The notes under the pieces: generated by a model
The model's database searches: none
What the model was told of the DNA's origin: nothing
Seen by the model: the letters and a program-made list of their open reading frames with translations, nothing else
Translations under genes and position numbers: made by a program
Shown here: piece after piece, positions 1 to 8,958 of the stretch
Position numbering within the stretch: the first letter of the stretch is position 1
Layout of the letters: each line of letters begins with the position of its first letter
Assembly: GCA_010093485.1 (NCBI GenBank)
Contig: MU001519.1
Coordinates: forward strand, 72,319-87,099
Source: Karstenula rhodostoma CBS 690.94
Taxonomy: Eukaryota > Ascomycota > Dothideomycetes > Pleosporales > Didymosphaeriaceae
Reading direction: 5' to 3'
Length of the DNA: 14,781 bases

Positions 1-339
1 ATATTTTTATTAATTAGTAAATAAAAGTTAGGGGATTAAAGATAATTAGATACTATTATAGTCTTAACTATAAACTATACTAATTAGGGATTAGATAGTA
101 TTTCTATTATAACCTGCTTAGTATCTTATAAGAAATTAAAGTATTTAGGTTCTAGGGGGAGTATAGTTATAAGGCTAAAACTTAAAGAAATTAATAGAAG
201 GGTACTACTAGGTATAAAGCCTATAGCTTAATTTAATTTAATATAAAGAAACTTACTAGGTCTAGATAAAATAAGGATTAATAGATTAAAAGCTCTTTTT
301 TAATTTTTTAGATAGTAGTATATAGCTATTCTTAGTTTA
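1..339 (+). pseudogene. 18S rRNA gene, internal part (RIP-mutated, upstream of the insertion)
   Basis: This is the middle of a nuclear small-subunit rRNA gene; the first roughly 900 bases lie left of the window. Conserved 18S blocks can be followed without gaps: the block ending ttagatactattatagtc (expected TTAGATACCGTTGTAGTC), gtcttaactataaactata, tctaggggga, aaacttaaagaaatt and ctattcttagttta. Wherever the rRNA should carry CA, CG or TG, TA is found instead, as in ACCGTTG to actatta. No indel was noticed. So many conserved helix positions are changed that the RNA could not fold into a ribosome. The gene is cut by the retrotransposon at 340 and resumes at 8481. Confidence 0.93.
335..339. repeat. 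Target-site duplication, left copy
   Basis: GTTTA lies immediately before the 5' LTR and again immediately after the 3' LTR (8476-8480). Five bases is the usual Ty3/gypsy integrase duplication. Joining the 18S flanks across one copy restores the conserved order CTTAGTTGGTGGGGTGAC in its mutated form. The fourth base is T where most 18S genes have G, a transversion that RIP does not make. Confidence 0.93.
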
Positions 340-585
340 TATAAGGGTTAATTTAACCTAAGGTTAAATCCCCTTATAGAATATTTACCTACCTTCGAGC
401 TTAGGCCTTATCTAGTGGCCTATATATAGATTAGTTAGTAGATCTTAAATACCTAGTATATAGAGAGTTCCTCTCTAGGATCCTCTCTATCTTAGTATCT
501 TAAGTTTAGTTTTAATTTATATAGTTTCTTCTAGCTATCTAATTCTAAGAGTATTTACCCTATTTAGCTATATCCTAACCTTATA
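340..585 (+). repeat. 5' LTR (246 bp)
   Basis: The boundaries come from direct comparison with 8230-8475. The termini should be TGTAAGG and CCTTACA, a 7-bp inverted repeat; here they have decayed to TATAAGG and CCTTATA. Just inside the left end is the 13-bp palindrome GGTTAATTTAACC, followed by another GGTTAA. A TATATATA stretch at about 421-428 could derive from a promoter TATA box, but RIP creates such strings everywhere, so this is weak. The copy differs from the 3' LTR at about 20 positions, all transitions, and its last 45 bases are clearly more mutated than the corresponding part of the 3' copy. Confidence 0.95.
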
Positions 586-1072
586 TTAAACTTAAGACCC
601 CTTCTTTTAGCTAGAGATTAGTAACTATAATATCTACCTTTAGCTCTTTAGGTATAGAAAGGTCTACTAAAATCCTAAATTTTTTCTTTAGGTTAGCTAT
701 TAAGGCACTAGAACGTCCTCTAAAGTCCTTATTAAAGGCTAGCTATTAAGGCGCTAGAACGTCCTCTAAAGTCCTTATTAAAGGCTAGCTATTAAGGCGC
801 TAGAATATTCTCTAAAGTCCTTATTAAAGGCTAGCTATTAAGGCGCTAGAATATCCTCCTAGGTTTTTTAAACTCTCTTAAAGACCTACTAACGTTAGGT
901 ACCTTTAGTAGAATTAACTGCTATAAAGGTTAAATCCCTTTTAGGTAGGAGTATATACCTGCTATAGGTATACTAAAAATAATACACGCACCCTTAGTAA
1001 ACAGGCTTAAAATAGGACTAACTACCTACTTATTACTTATATCTTACCTACCTAAATCTACCTTTTACCCTT
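586..1072 (+). other. Retrotransposon untranslated leader
   Basis: This is the stretch between the 5' LTR and the likely gag region. The first bases after the LTR, ttaaacttaagacccc, should be the tRNA primer-binding site, but RIP has altered them and I cannot name the tRNA. A tandem array of 46-bp units occupies 691 to about 859. I see no convincing protein-like reading in the remainder: frame 2 between about 960 and 1022 holds many stops not clearly derived from Gln or Trp codons. Confidence 0.6.
691..859 (+). repeat. 46-bp tandem repeat in the element's leader, about 3.6 copies
   Basis: Unit starts are at 691, 737, 783 and 829, a constant 46-base spacing. Each unit begins ggctagctattaaggcgcta (ggttagctattaaggcacta in the first), continues into a gaacgtcctc or gaatattctc block and closes with taaagtccttattaaa; the last copy breaks off after about 30 bases. 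Differences between copies are mostly transitions at CG or CA sites, as in gaacgtcc versus gaatatcc. Leader repeats in retrotransposons can carry regulatory sites, but nothing here shows a function. The array is strictly head-to-tail with no spacers. Confidence 0.92.
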
Positions 1073-3229
1073 ATAGTAAATATTAATTTATATAATATCT
1101 CTATCTTAGATAGCCTTTTCTCCCTATCTAGTTTACCTCTAAATAGCTCTATACCTGCCACACTACTACCTATAACTAAGTGTATAAAGATAAAACCTCT
1201 AGTACCTAAGTAGTCTATTAATAGGGATCTAATATCTTTCTCTTAGAGTTATACTAGAACTCGCTCTATAAGCCACGCTGCTAAAGTAATAGTAACTATT
1301 AATTTTAGTAAAGAAAACCTTAATAATATTTTAAAGGTAAAGGACTCTTATTATAGTATAACTATAGGTAAGATACTATATATACTACCCTAAGGTTACT
1401 TACTTATCCTAATATAAGAATAGGCACTAGTAGCTAAAGCCTCTAGCGTATAACCTCCCTATAAGCTAGAAAACCTACTCTCCTAGATTAAACTTTTCCT
1501 GCTAGAACTAGGTATCTAGCTACCTAAAGGCACTAAAGAATACCTAGCCAATATTAGTAAGATTAAGAAGGAATTAGGCCTCTATTAAAATTCTAGAACT
1601 AGAAACTATAAGAAGGAAGAAGATAACTTTAAGGCTAGTCTATAGGTAGCTAGGCTGTAAGAGCTAGAGGAAGTATCTAAACTACACGTAGCCTTTACTA
1701 ATATTAATATAATTATCCTAGACCTAATTACTTTAGATAGAAAGTACCTAGAGACCTTAAACTACTAAGGCCTAGAGTTTACTACTACTTCTAATATACG
1801 TGTAGACTATATTAAGGCTAATATAGCCCTATTTACTATAAAGCTATAGCTTATAGTCTTGTCCTAATATACGTGTAAAGTATAGGACTAGTAATAAAAG
1901 CTAGTCTAGTAAAATACTAACCTAAATAATAAAATTAACGTTATAATAGACTCCTAGATATAGATTTAGAAGGAAAATAGTTATCTATAAACTAAGATTA
2001 TAAAACTAAAGAAGACTACTAAGGCTAAAAATTAACTAATATAGGTAGTAATTAGTAACTTAGATAGTAATAATAGCTTTAAGTTATCCTACTAGTTTAG
2101 TGCTTCCCCTACTAAGCCAGTGCCTACTATTAAATATAATACTAAACTAGTCACTCTAAAGATAGATAGTTAGTAAGGTATAGGCTATTCTACTATAGGT
2201 TAATATATCCTAAGAGTAAATACCCCTAGTAAACTTTTCTATAAAGTGCTAAACCTTTATTATATAAAGTACCGAGCTCACTAAAGTAAATACCTGTCCC
2301 CTAAGGTTCTAAACCCTAATAAGTTTAATAGTAATAAGGCTTAGTTTAAGCTATAGTTCTATTTACTAGAGGTCAAGATTAAGTCTAATATAGACTACTT
2401 TTAGTAAAATACTTCTAAAGAATATACTATAGCTATCGCTAATTATATTAATATATAGCTAGAAGGCTATACCTTTAAAATTTTTAATACCTAGAAATAG
2501 TAGTAATTAACTATATCTCTTATAGGTCTATATAACTACCTCTAAGCTATATTTATACTACTAAACTAGGATATTAATACCTGTGTTAACCTCTAAAAGA
2601 TAACGCTTCTACCTAGAGAAGATATAAACTTATTTATTATATAGTATAATATATTTATAAACTAGACTAGGTTTTATTCTAATAATTCTAAAGAGACACT
2701 CCGCAAAAAGCTCTATATAAAGCTTACTAACTAGCTTACCCAGGATACTATTAACCCTACTATAGACTATAATAAATTTTATACTATTATCTATAAGCTA
2801 TATAAAGCCTATAAGTATAACTATTAGGCTAACTATAACTAACTTACTCCCTCTACCCTATACTATTATAAGGAGTTTTTATTATAAATAGTTACTTTAG
2901 CCCCTTATTATACTATAGGACCACCTAAAGATACTGTAGTAGAATTAGCTCTAAAGTACCAATTTACTAACCCTAGATATAGGTATTCTAGGGAGTAGTA
3001 TTATAAGAATTAGGTATATTATAACTACCTCTCTAAGGACTATATCTACTATAATTACCCTATTAAACCTTATAATAGGTATACTATCGCCGCTATTATA
3101 AAGGTTTAAGAAGAAAATAAGACTTACTTCTTCCTAGAATCTAGCGATAAATATACCTCTAACAAAGACTTTAAGTTAGACTTTAAGTTAGAAAACTAGA
3201 GGTACTAGTTAACTTTAGGCTGGTACTCC
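1073..3229 (+). pseudogene. gag remnant (capsid / nucleocapsid), frame 2
   Basis: Gag would form the virus-like particle and bind the element's RNA. Frame 2 reads protein-like for about 2 kb if TAA and TAG are taken as mutated Gln or Trp codons. Around 1562-1800 it is rich in Lys, Glu and Leu (IKKELGLY, YKKEEDNFKASL), compatible with a helical N-terminal part. At about 2312 the block PNKFNSNKA leads into FYLLEVKIKSNIDYF, resembling the fungal gypsy capsid start (P..F.G....W...LE.K). A zinc knuckle closes it at 3017-3058. The start is uncertain: the codons ATA at 1073 and ATA at 1151 are both possible mutated ATGs. The 3' end overlaps the start of pol, which lies in frame 1, implying a -1 shift between the two products. 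Confidence 0.75.
3017..3058 (+). other. Zinc-knuckle footprint in gag, all metal ligands lost
   Basis: Frame 2 reads YYNYLSKDYIYYNY. Tyr codons sit exactly at the C-x2-C-x4-H-x4-C positions (codons at 3017, 3026, 3041 and 3056). Cys TGC or TGT becomes Tyr TAC or TAT by G-to-A, and His CAT becomes Tyr TAT by C-to-T, so all four zinc ligands were converted to Tyr by RIP-type changes. The exact 2-4-4 spacing supports the reading. The functional domain is the nucleocapsid RNA-binding knuckle typical of Ty3/gypsy Gag. Confidence 0.85.
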
Positions 3230-3396
3230 TAATAGGAGTAGTAGGTATAGAACTAATTAACCTATAGAAGCCAGTATTCTACCCTAAGAAGCGTTATACT
3301 AATCCTAAAGGCGTTTAAATCCCTAACTTATTTAGAGGAATACCTTTTATACTTCCTATAATATTCTAAAATAATAGATATAAGGTTTATATATAT

Positions 3397-3702
3397 AGCC
3401 TTATTAATTCTAGTATATCTATATATAATCTCGTTGCCTTACAGCTAGAGAAAGTACTAAGGTACTAACTTAGTATTAAGTTAATACGGCTTAAATACCT
3501 AATCCCTCTTAAGAATTTTACTGGTAAGAAGGCTGCCTTAGTTAATCGCTACTTTTAAGCAGTACTTAATATTAATAGATACCCTATAACTATATAGTTT
3601 ATCCTATATAAAATGGGAGACTATAACCTTATTATAGGATAAAAATTCTTTAAGGATACTAAAATACTAATTAATTATTATAACTAGTATTTATTATAGC
3701 TA
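3397..3702 (+). other. Protease domain footprint in pol
   Basis: Frame 1 reads LINSSISIYNLVALQLEK from 3400, matching the retropepsin active-site block ALIDSGAS-x-N-L-V. The catalytic Asp codon GAC is now AAT (3406-3408) and Gly is Ser. About 70 codons later KMGDYNLIIG followed by KFF matches the domain's C-terminal ILG-type strand. This enzyme would have cleaved the Gag-Pol polyprotein; the missing Asp alone would inactivate it. Confidence 0.85.
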
Positions 3703-4739
3703 GATAATATACTATTATAAGTTATTACTCTACTTATAGTACCGCGCCACCTACTCCTACTAGTTAATAAAGAATACTAGTTCGATACTAACTAATAGGA
3801 CACTAACTTTAAGAAGGAGGATATTTAACTTTAATAAGTATAATTACTCTATAGGGAACACTCCCCTATAAAGAAGTTTAAAATCCCTATAGAGCCTATA
3901 ATATTATCTATCTCTCTAGTATAGACTACCCCCTAGAACTATAGTAATTATTAACTACTTTTAGTAGAGCCTATCCTGGATAAAGACTTTATTATAGTAT
4001 ACTATATATTTTTAGATAAGGATAGTAATAAAGCTAAACTGCTAGAGCTTAGAGATAAGAGTTAGTAATTAGCTAAGCCTAGTATTAAGGATAATACCCT
4101 AGTATATAGACGTAGTAACGAGTTACTATATAATAATAAATTATTACTAGGGGAATTAACTACCTCTATTAAGCCTAATCCTGCTAGAGACCCTAGTAAA
4201 TAAGCCGCTAAGAAACTCTTATAAGAGCTAAGGATTAAACTAAAAAACTACCTAAAGGACTAAGTTATTACTGCCTTCTACCCTATAGAGTGGCTTTAAT
4301 ATAAGGAAGATTTATATAAGATAAATAAAGCACTATCTAATCTAGGGCTACTACCCCTAGAGGAACCCCCTAAGTATTAAATACTAATAAGGGAATAGCT
4401 CCTTAAGGCTAGTATTAATATTTTAACTGTCTCTACTATAGCGTTTATAGTTAGTGTATAAGGTATAGAGATTGGCTCTATTAGTTAATATAAGTTACTT
4501 AAACTTATAGAAGCTAAGTATTATAAGAAGAAAGCCGCAGCTAACTCTCTAGAAAAGTCTTAAAAATAGCTACTAGTAGAACTTAAAGCTAAGCTTCCCT
4601 ACTATAGATAGGTAGGAATAGATATTTCTTACTTTAGTAAATAAAAGGTAAATACCTTACCCCTATAATAGGAAGGTATTAACTATAATATTATCCTTAC
4701 TAAGAATATTAGTATTTTAAAGACCTCTCTACTATATCC

Positions 4740-5350
4740 TATATCCCTTAATAAGCTAGAATTACTATACCTATATATTTAGAATATAGTAAAGAAAGGG
4801 TTTATCTCCCCTAGTAATACCAGCTTTGCCTCCCCTATCTTATATATAAAGAAGTCTAGAGGGGGGTAGTATCTTTATATTAATTATAGGAGACTTAATA
4901 GTATTACTAAAAAGAATATTACTTCTATACCACTACTAGAGGAAACTCTTATATACCTATCTAGGATACGCGTATTTACTAAACTGGACCTATAATAAGC
5001 CTTTTACTATATATAACTTACTAAATACGCCTCTAACCTCTTTATATTTTAAACTTAATATAGTAACTTTAAGTATAACGTTCTTTCTTTTAGTATAACT
5101 AATAGACTAGTATTATTCTAGTATTTTATTAATATAATCTTAGCTAATATAATTAACTTAATTTATATAGTTTATATTAATAATATCCTTATCTACTCTA
5201 AGGACCCCCTGGAGTATAAGGCTTATATATTTAAAATTATTAAATAGCTAAAAGAGCACTACCTCTATTACAATATTAAGAAAAGTGAATTTACTATTTA
5301 AGAAGTTAAATTCCTAGGCTTTATTATTACTACTAACGGGATCTATAAGG
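4740..5350 (+). other. Reverse transcriptase domain footprint in pol
   Basis: Frame 1 contains the gypsy RT blocks in order: VKKGFISPSNTSFASPILYIKK from about 4792, INYRRLN at about 4880, RVFTKLDL ending near 4992, YINNIL at 5173-5190 and EVKFLGFIITTNGI at about 5302-5343. The first catalytic Asp (GAC at 4987) survives. The Y-x-D-D pair is now Asn-Asn (AAT AAT at 5179-5184) through GAC/GAT to AAT changes. This enzyme would copy element RNA into DNA. Confidence 0.93.
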
Positions 5351-5579
5351 ACCCTAAGAAGGAAACTATAGTATAGGACTAGGAAGAGCCTACTAGCCTC
5401 TATACTCTCTAATCCTTTTTAGGATTCTATAACTACTATTAGGCCTACTTTAAAAACTATAGACGCGTTATTCGACCCCTTACTAAGCTAACTAAAAAAG
5501 GCGCCTAATATAAGTTTAAAGATAAGGAACACGCTGTTTTTTAAGCTATAAAGAACCTTTTTTACTTAAATAATTTTAT

Positions 5580-5990
5580 TATATAGTACTCCCCCTACTG
5601 TAAGATATAGATAGAGACTAATACTAGTAATAGTATTATTATAGGAGCTATCTTATAGATATAAAATAATAAAACCTAGAAACCTTTTAGTTTCTACTTA
5701 TATAAAATAAAACTAGTAGAGATAAATTATAATATTTATAATAAGAAAATACTCACTATTATAGACAGGTTATATATATAGCACACCCAGCTTATTAGTC
5801 TATAGTTAGAAGAGCTATTTACTATTATTATAGACTATTATATACTTAAATACTTCTCTATAAAGCGAGAACTTATACCCCGTTAGGCTTATTAGTTAGA
5901 AGTATTATTCTAGTATAACTGTATAATTATATTTCGCCCTAGATCTATAAATATTGTAGCTAATATACTATTATAGAAATAGGAAGAACT
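5580..5990 (+). other. RNase H domain footprint in pol
   Basis: The block IETNTSNSIIIGAIL at about 5611-5655 matches the gypsy RNase H start (ETDAS...GAVL), with its catalytic Asp now AAT at 5620. It is followed by EINYNIYNKKILTIID at about 5719-5766, the conserved Y-x-x-x-K-E/K-L-L-A-I-V stretch, and by FRPRSINIVANILL at about 5932-5975, the usual end of the domain. In the element it degrades the RNA strand of the RNA-DNA hybrid. Confidence 0.88.
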
Positions 5991-6329
5991 AGTTATATAG
6001 AAGGTAAAAGCTAAGTTAGCCTATATAATATACTTCTTTCCCTAATAATAGGATATCGCCAATAATAATACTAATAATAAGGACTATAAAGTAGTAGTAT
6101 TAGTTACTACTACTAAGCTAAACTAGTAGAGTAGAGAGGCTAAATTACAAGACTCTCCTATTATACTAGTAGACTACCTACTTAAAGTAAATTATACTAA
6201 CCTAACTTTAGAACCACTTTAAGAGGCTACCTCTAAACTAAATAGTAAGTATAATAGGATACCTTCTAGGCTTCTTTTATACTAAGACTACCTAGTTATC
6301 CCTAAAACTAGTTAGCTTTAAATAATTCT

Positions 6330-7240
6330 TATTAATATAGTTCACTCCTACTAGACGACTATATACTCTAGTACTAAAAAGACCTATAAACTTATTTAGG
6401 AATTATACTATTAGAGCTATATATATATAGATATTAAATAGTTTATATAAAATTATAAGATTTACTACTAGACTAAACCTCCTTATAATAAAAAGCTAGG
6501 CCTACTCTAGCTACTACCTATTCTAGAGGCTATATAGTAAGATATTTCTATAGACTTTAAGAGCTTTCCACTAGACTAAAAGGGCTTTAATAATATTATA
6601 GTTTATATATACTATCTAAGTAAACGCACCTTTTTACTACTATACTATAAGAAAATTACTATAGAATAGGCTACCTCCCTTTACTACTAGTATATCTAGA
6701 GGATCTTTAGTATCTCTAAATCTATTATATCGGATTAAGGACTATAGTTTACTTCTAATTTTACTGATAAACTATATTACCTTATAGATATATAGTAAAA
6801 ACTTATATTTATAGATTATACCTAAATAGATAGCTAAACTAAGATATATAATAAGTATATTAACTAGTATCTCTACCTATTTATTAATAAATTTTAGGAT
6901 AACTAGTTAGATCTACTCCCTTTAATAGACTGGGCGTAAGCCTCTTTACCTAATAAATCTACTAGTTTCTCTCTATATAAAATCGAGTTTAGCTATAAAG
7001 CTAAAGTCTTTTAGGACTAGAGGAATAGAATTAGGTTACCTAAGGACTCCCCTAATAATATTAGCTCTAAGTAAGCCCGTAAGTTTATTACTACTCGCCT
7101 TAAAGCTATTACTTAGGTCCGTGACCAGGCCTATTGGAACCTTATTACAGTATAAGACTTAATAGTAAAATAAGCTAATAAATACTACTAACTGCCTAAC
7201 TTTATTATTAGTAACTTTATTTATATTACCCTAAAAGGCT
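6330..7240 (+). other. Integrase domain footprint in pol (D,D-35-E)
   Basis: The catalytic core is clear in frame 1. DISIDF carries the first Asp (GAC, 6553) and IISD the second (GAT, 6733). The expected Glu lies exactly 35 residues further on but reads AAG, Lys, at 6841. LSKRTFLL, FTSNFT and NKYINQYLYLF sit in the order of the rve core. The N-terminal zinc finger region (about 6330-6480) is heavily mutated, with a His still visible in IVHSY. The C-terminal part runs through KIEFSYKAKVF and YITLKGF. Two of three catalytic residues remain, but stops interrupt throughout. Confidence 0.9.
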
Positions 7241-7458
7241 TTTTAATATTATATCCCTCTATTAAGCTAGATAAGTAAATATATAGTCTATACTATATTA
7301 TAGGGATAAAAGAGTTATCCTATAAGCTTAAATTACTATTATATATAAAAGTTTACCTAGTATTTCACGTAGACTATCTTTAGAAAGTGCCTAATAACCC
7401 ACTTTCTAGATAATACTAACTATAGGAACCGCCAACTGAAGTTAATAGTACCCTTAAG

Positions 7459-7600
7459 TAGGAGGTATTACTTATTTATAATAGCTAACTAAGCTAGGGA
7501 AAACTCTAGTACTAAGTAGTATAGTAAGGCTATAACCTAGATAATATATAGTATCTAGTATTTAACTTTAGGAATACCCTAAAGCTAGTAGGTAACTTTT
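7459..7600 (+). other. Chromodomain footprint at the integrase C-terminus
   Basis: Frame 1 reads stop-EVLLIYNS, then GKL-stop-Y-stop-VV-stop-stop-GYNLDNI-stop-YLVFNF. This matches the chromodomain pattern W-E-V-E-x-I-L ... G-K-x-x-Y-x-V-x-W-x-G-Y ... T-W-x-x-x-x-N. Stops fall precisely where Trp (TGG to TAG) or Gln (CAA/CAG to TAA/TAG) is expected, including the aromatic-cage Trp codons. In chromoviruses this module reads histone H3 lysine-9 methylation and steers integration to heterochromatin. Confidence 0.82.
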
Positions 7601-8070
7601 ATAATACTAATCCTTAGGTAGCTAGGCCCCCTAAGCGCCTAGATACTTAGAAGAAAGCTACCCTTAATAAAGTATTTTTAGATAGTAATCCCAAAGATAA
7701 CACGCCTATTAAGGCGGGTAGTTAATAAAGGGTTACCTAAAAATAGGCTAGTTAGTATAGTAGCTTAATCTAGATAGCCTATCTAGTATCTATAAGGCGT
7801 GCTTACCTTATACTTCTTAGTACTATAAAGGATCAAGCTTTATATATTAAGCACTTTAAGCCTTTAACTATAAGTAAGGAATATAAGGTCTTAAACTAGA
7901 TCTTAACCTCTCCTTATAGAATTAGGGAACCCTATACGATATATATATAATAGCGCGCAGCTAACTACTTAGAAAAATTCTAAATAAAGGTATTTTTATA
8001 TAGGAAATTATAGAGCCCTGTATAATTACACTAGAGCGGGATACTCTAATCTAGTCTATAACTATATAAG

Positions 8071-8217
8071 TTTAATAGGAAATTTTTTAAGGGTATAAAG
8101 AATATTTTTCTTTATTTTTATTTCTTTCTCCCTAAACTAATTTATTCTTTTCTTTCTTTTTATAGATATAGGTATTCTTATAGTCCTTAGGGACTATTAA
8201 GACCCTAGATCGCGCTT
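8071..8217 (+). other. Element 3' untranslated region with a polypyrimidine stretch
   Basis: Between the fading end of pol and the polypurine tract, 8103-8160 is almost entirely T and C on the + strand, with several ttctttctt-like strings. No domain or ORF is recognisable. Such pyrimidine runs contain no C followed by a purine and would be left unchanged by the mutation process seen elsewhere, so their survival says little about function. Confidence 0.5.
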
Positions 8218-8229
8218 AGAGGGGGGTAG
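8218..8229 (+). promoter_or_regulatory. Polypurine tract before the 3' LTR
   Basis: AGAGGGGGGTAG directly abuts the 3' LTR. It is the expected primer site for plus-strand DNA synthesis in Ty3/gypsy elements. The run of G survives because G preceded by G or A is not a target of the mutation pattern in this window. Confidence 0.85.
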
Positions 8230-8475
8230 TGTAAGGGTTAATTTAACCTAAGGTTAAATCCCCTTATAGGATATTTACCTACCTTTAAGCTTAGGCCTTA
8301 TCTAGTGGCCTATATATAGATTAGTTAGTAGATCTTAAATATCTAGTATATAGAGAGCTCCTTCCTAGAACCCTTTCTATCTTAGTATCTTAAGTTTAGT
8401 CTTAATTTATATAGTTTCTTCCAGCCATCTAATTCTAAGAGTATTTACCCTGTTTGGCCATATCCTGGCCTTACA
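8230..8475 (+). repeat. 3' LTR (246 bp)
   Basis: It begins TGTAAGG and ends CCTTACA, intact 7-bp inverted termini, and it is the same length as the 5' LTR with no gaps. About 20 positions differ, all C/T or A/G. Its final 50 bases keep several CA and TG dinucleotides (ccagcc, tgtttggcca, tcctggcc, ttaca) that are TA in the 5' copy, so this end is close to the pre-mutation sequence. Confidence 0.96.
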
Positions 8476-8480
8476 GTTTA
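8476..8480. repeat. Target-site duplication, right copy
   Basis: GTTTA is identical to 335-339 and abuts the 3' LTR. The following bases, tagggtaactta, continue the 18S gene. Confidence 0.93.
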
Positions 8481-8958
8481 TAGGGTAACTTATCTACTTA
8501 ATTATAATAATAAACGAGACCTTTACCTACTAAATAGCTAAACTAGCTTTAGCTAATTACTAGCTTCTTAGAGGGACTATTAGCTTAAGCTAATAAAAGT
8601 TAGAGGTAATAACAGGTCTATAATACCCTTAGATATTCTAGGCTATATATATACTATACTAATAGAGCTAATAAGTTCTTTTCCTTAGTTAGAAGGTCTA
8701 GATAATCTTATTAAACTCTATTATACTAGGAATAGAGTATTATAATTATTACTCTTTAATAAGGAATACCTAGTAAGTATATATTATTAGTATATATTAA
8801 TTATATTCTTACCCTTTATATATACTACCTATTACTACTACTAATTAAATAGCTTAGTAAGGCCTTTAGACTGGCTTAAGGAGGTTAGTAATAACTACCT
8901 TAAGCTGGAAAGTTAGTTAAACTTAGTTATTTAGAGGAAATAAAAGTTATAATAAGGT
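8481..8958 (+). pseudogene. 18S rRNA gene, 3' domain up to the intron (RIP-mutated)
   Basis: The 18S gene resumes after the retrotransposon and reads without gaps through aaacgagacctttacct, cttcttagagggactat, aataacaggtctataat, aaggaatacctagtaagta and agttatttagaggaaata to aataaggt, the expected GTAACAAGGT near the 3' end. The decoding-site region (about 8810-8840) is badly mutated: accctttatatatactacc replaces CCCTTTGTACACACCGCCC. The gene is then interrupted by a group I intron. Confidence 0.93.

Larger units (their letters stand above)
3187..8070 (+). pseudogene. pol remnant: protease - RT - RNase H - integrase - chromodomain, frame 1
   Basis: All enzymatic domains are found in the same frame (frame 1) over nearly 5 kb despite dozens of stops. 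In order: aspartic protease about 3397-3700, with the D-S-G triad now N-S-S and a later MGDYNLIIG block; reverse transcriptase about 4740-5350; RNase H about 5580-5990; integrase about 6330-7240; chromodomain about 7459-7600. After the chromodomain the frame continues protein-like (FLDSNPKDN, then ALYIKHFKPLTISKEY at about 7830) before fading near 8070, so the C-terminal tail is long and the end is approximate. The start is also approximate, taken where frame 1 becomes protein-like (RKLEVLVNFRLVLLIGVVGIE, near 3190). No part can be translated. Confidence 0.88.
340..8475 (+). mobile_element. Ty3/gypsy LTR retrotransposon (chromovirus), full length, dead, inserted in 18S
   Basis: This complete 8,136-bp element has two 246-bp LTRs, a perfect 5-bp target duplication, a gag remnant with a zinc-knuckle footprint, and a pol remnant in the order protease, reverse transcriptase, RNase H, integrase, chromodomain. 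RT before integrase identifies Ty3/gypsy rather than Ty1/copia, and the C-terminal chromodomain identifies the chromovirus branch. All coding regions are filled with TAA and TAG made from Gln, Trp and Arg codons. TGA is scarce because TG itself has been removed. The absence of net frameshifts in pol shows decay by transitions rather than by deletion. It is transcribed in the same direction as the rDNA. The element has no capacity to move by itself. Confidence 0.95.

Noticed and set aside
691..859. CRISPR-like array
   Set aside because: The 46-bp units follow each other without unique spacers and lie in a eukaryotic retrotransposon leader.
1100..8070. Reassigned stop codons (TAA/TAG read as Gln or Trp)
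   Set aside because: The same transitions destroy the rRNA genes, spacers and catalytic residues, so the stops are mutational, not coding.
8103..8160. Microsatellite or intron branch/polypyrimidine signal
   Set aside because: The T/C-rich run has no fixed period and no splice-site context, and pyrimidine runs survive this mutation pattern passively.
340..8475. Ty1/copia element or R1/R2 rDNA-specific non-LTR element
   Set aside because: LTRs with target duplication exclude non-LTR elements, and RT lies before integrase with a chromodomain after it, which excludes copia.
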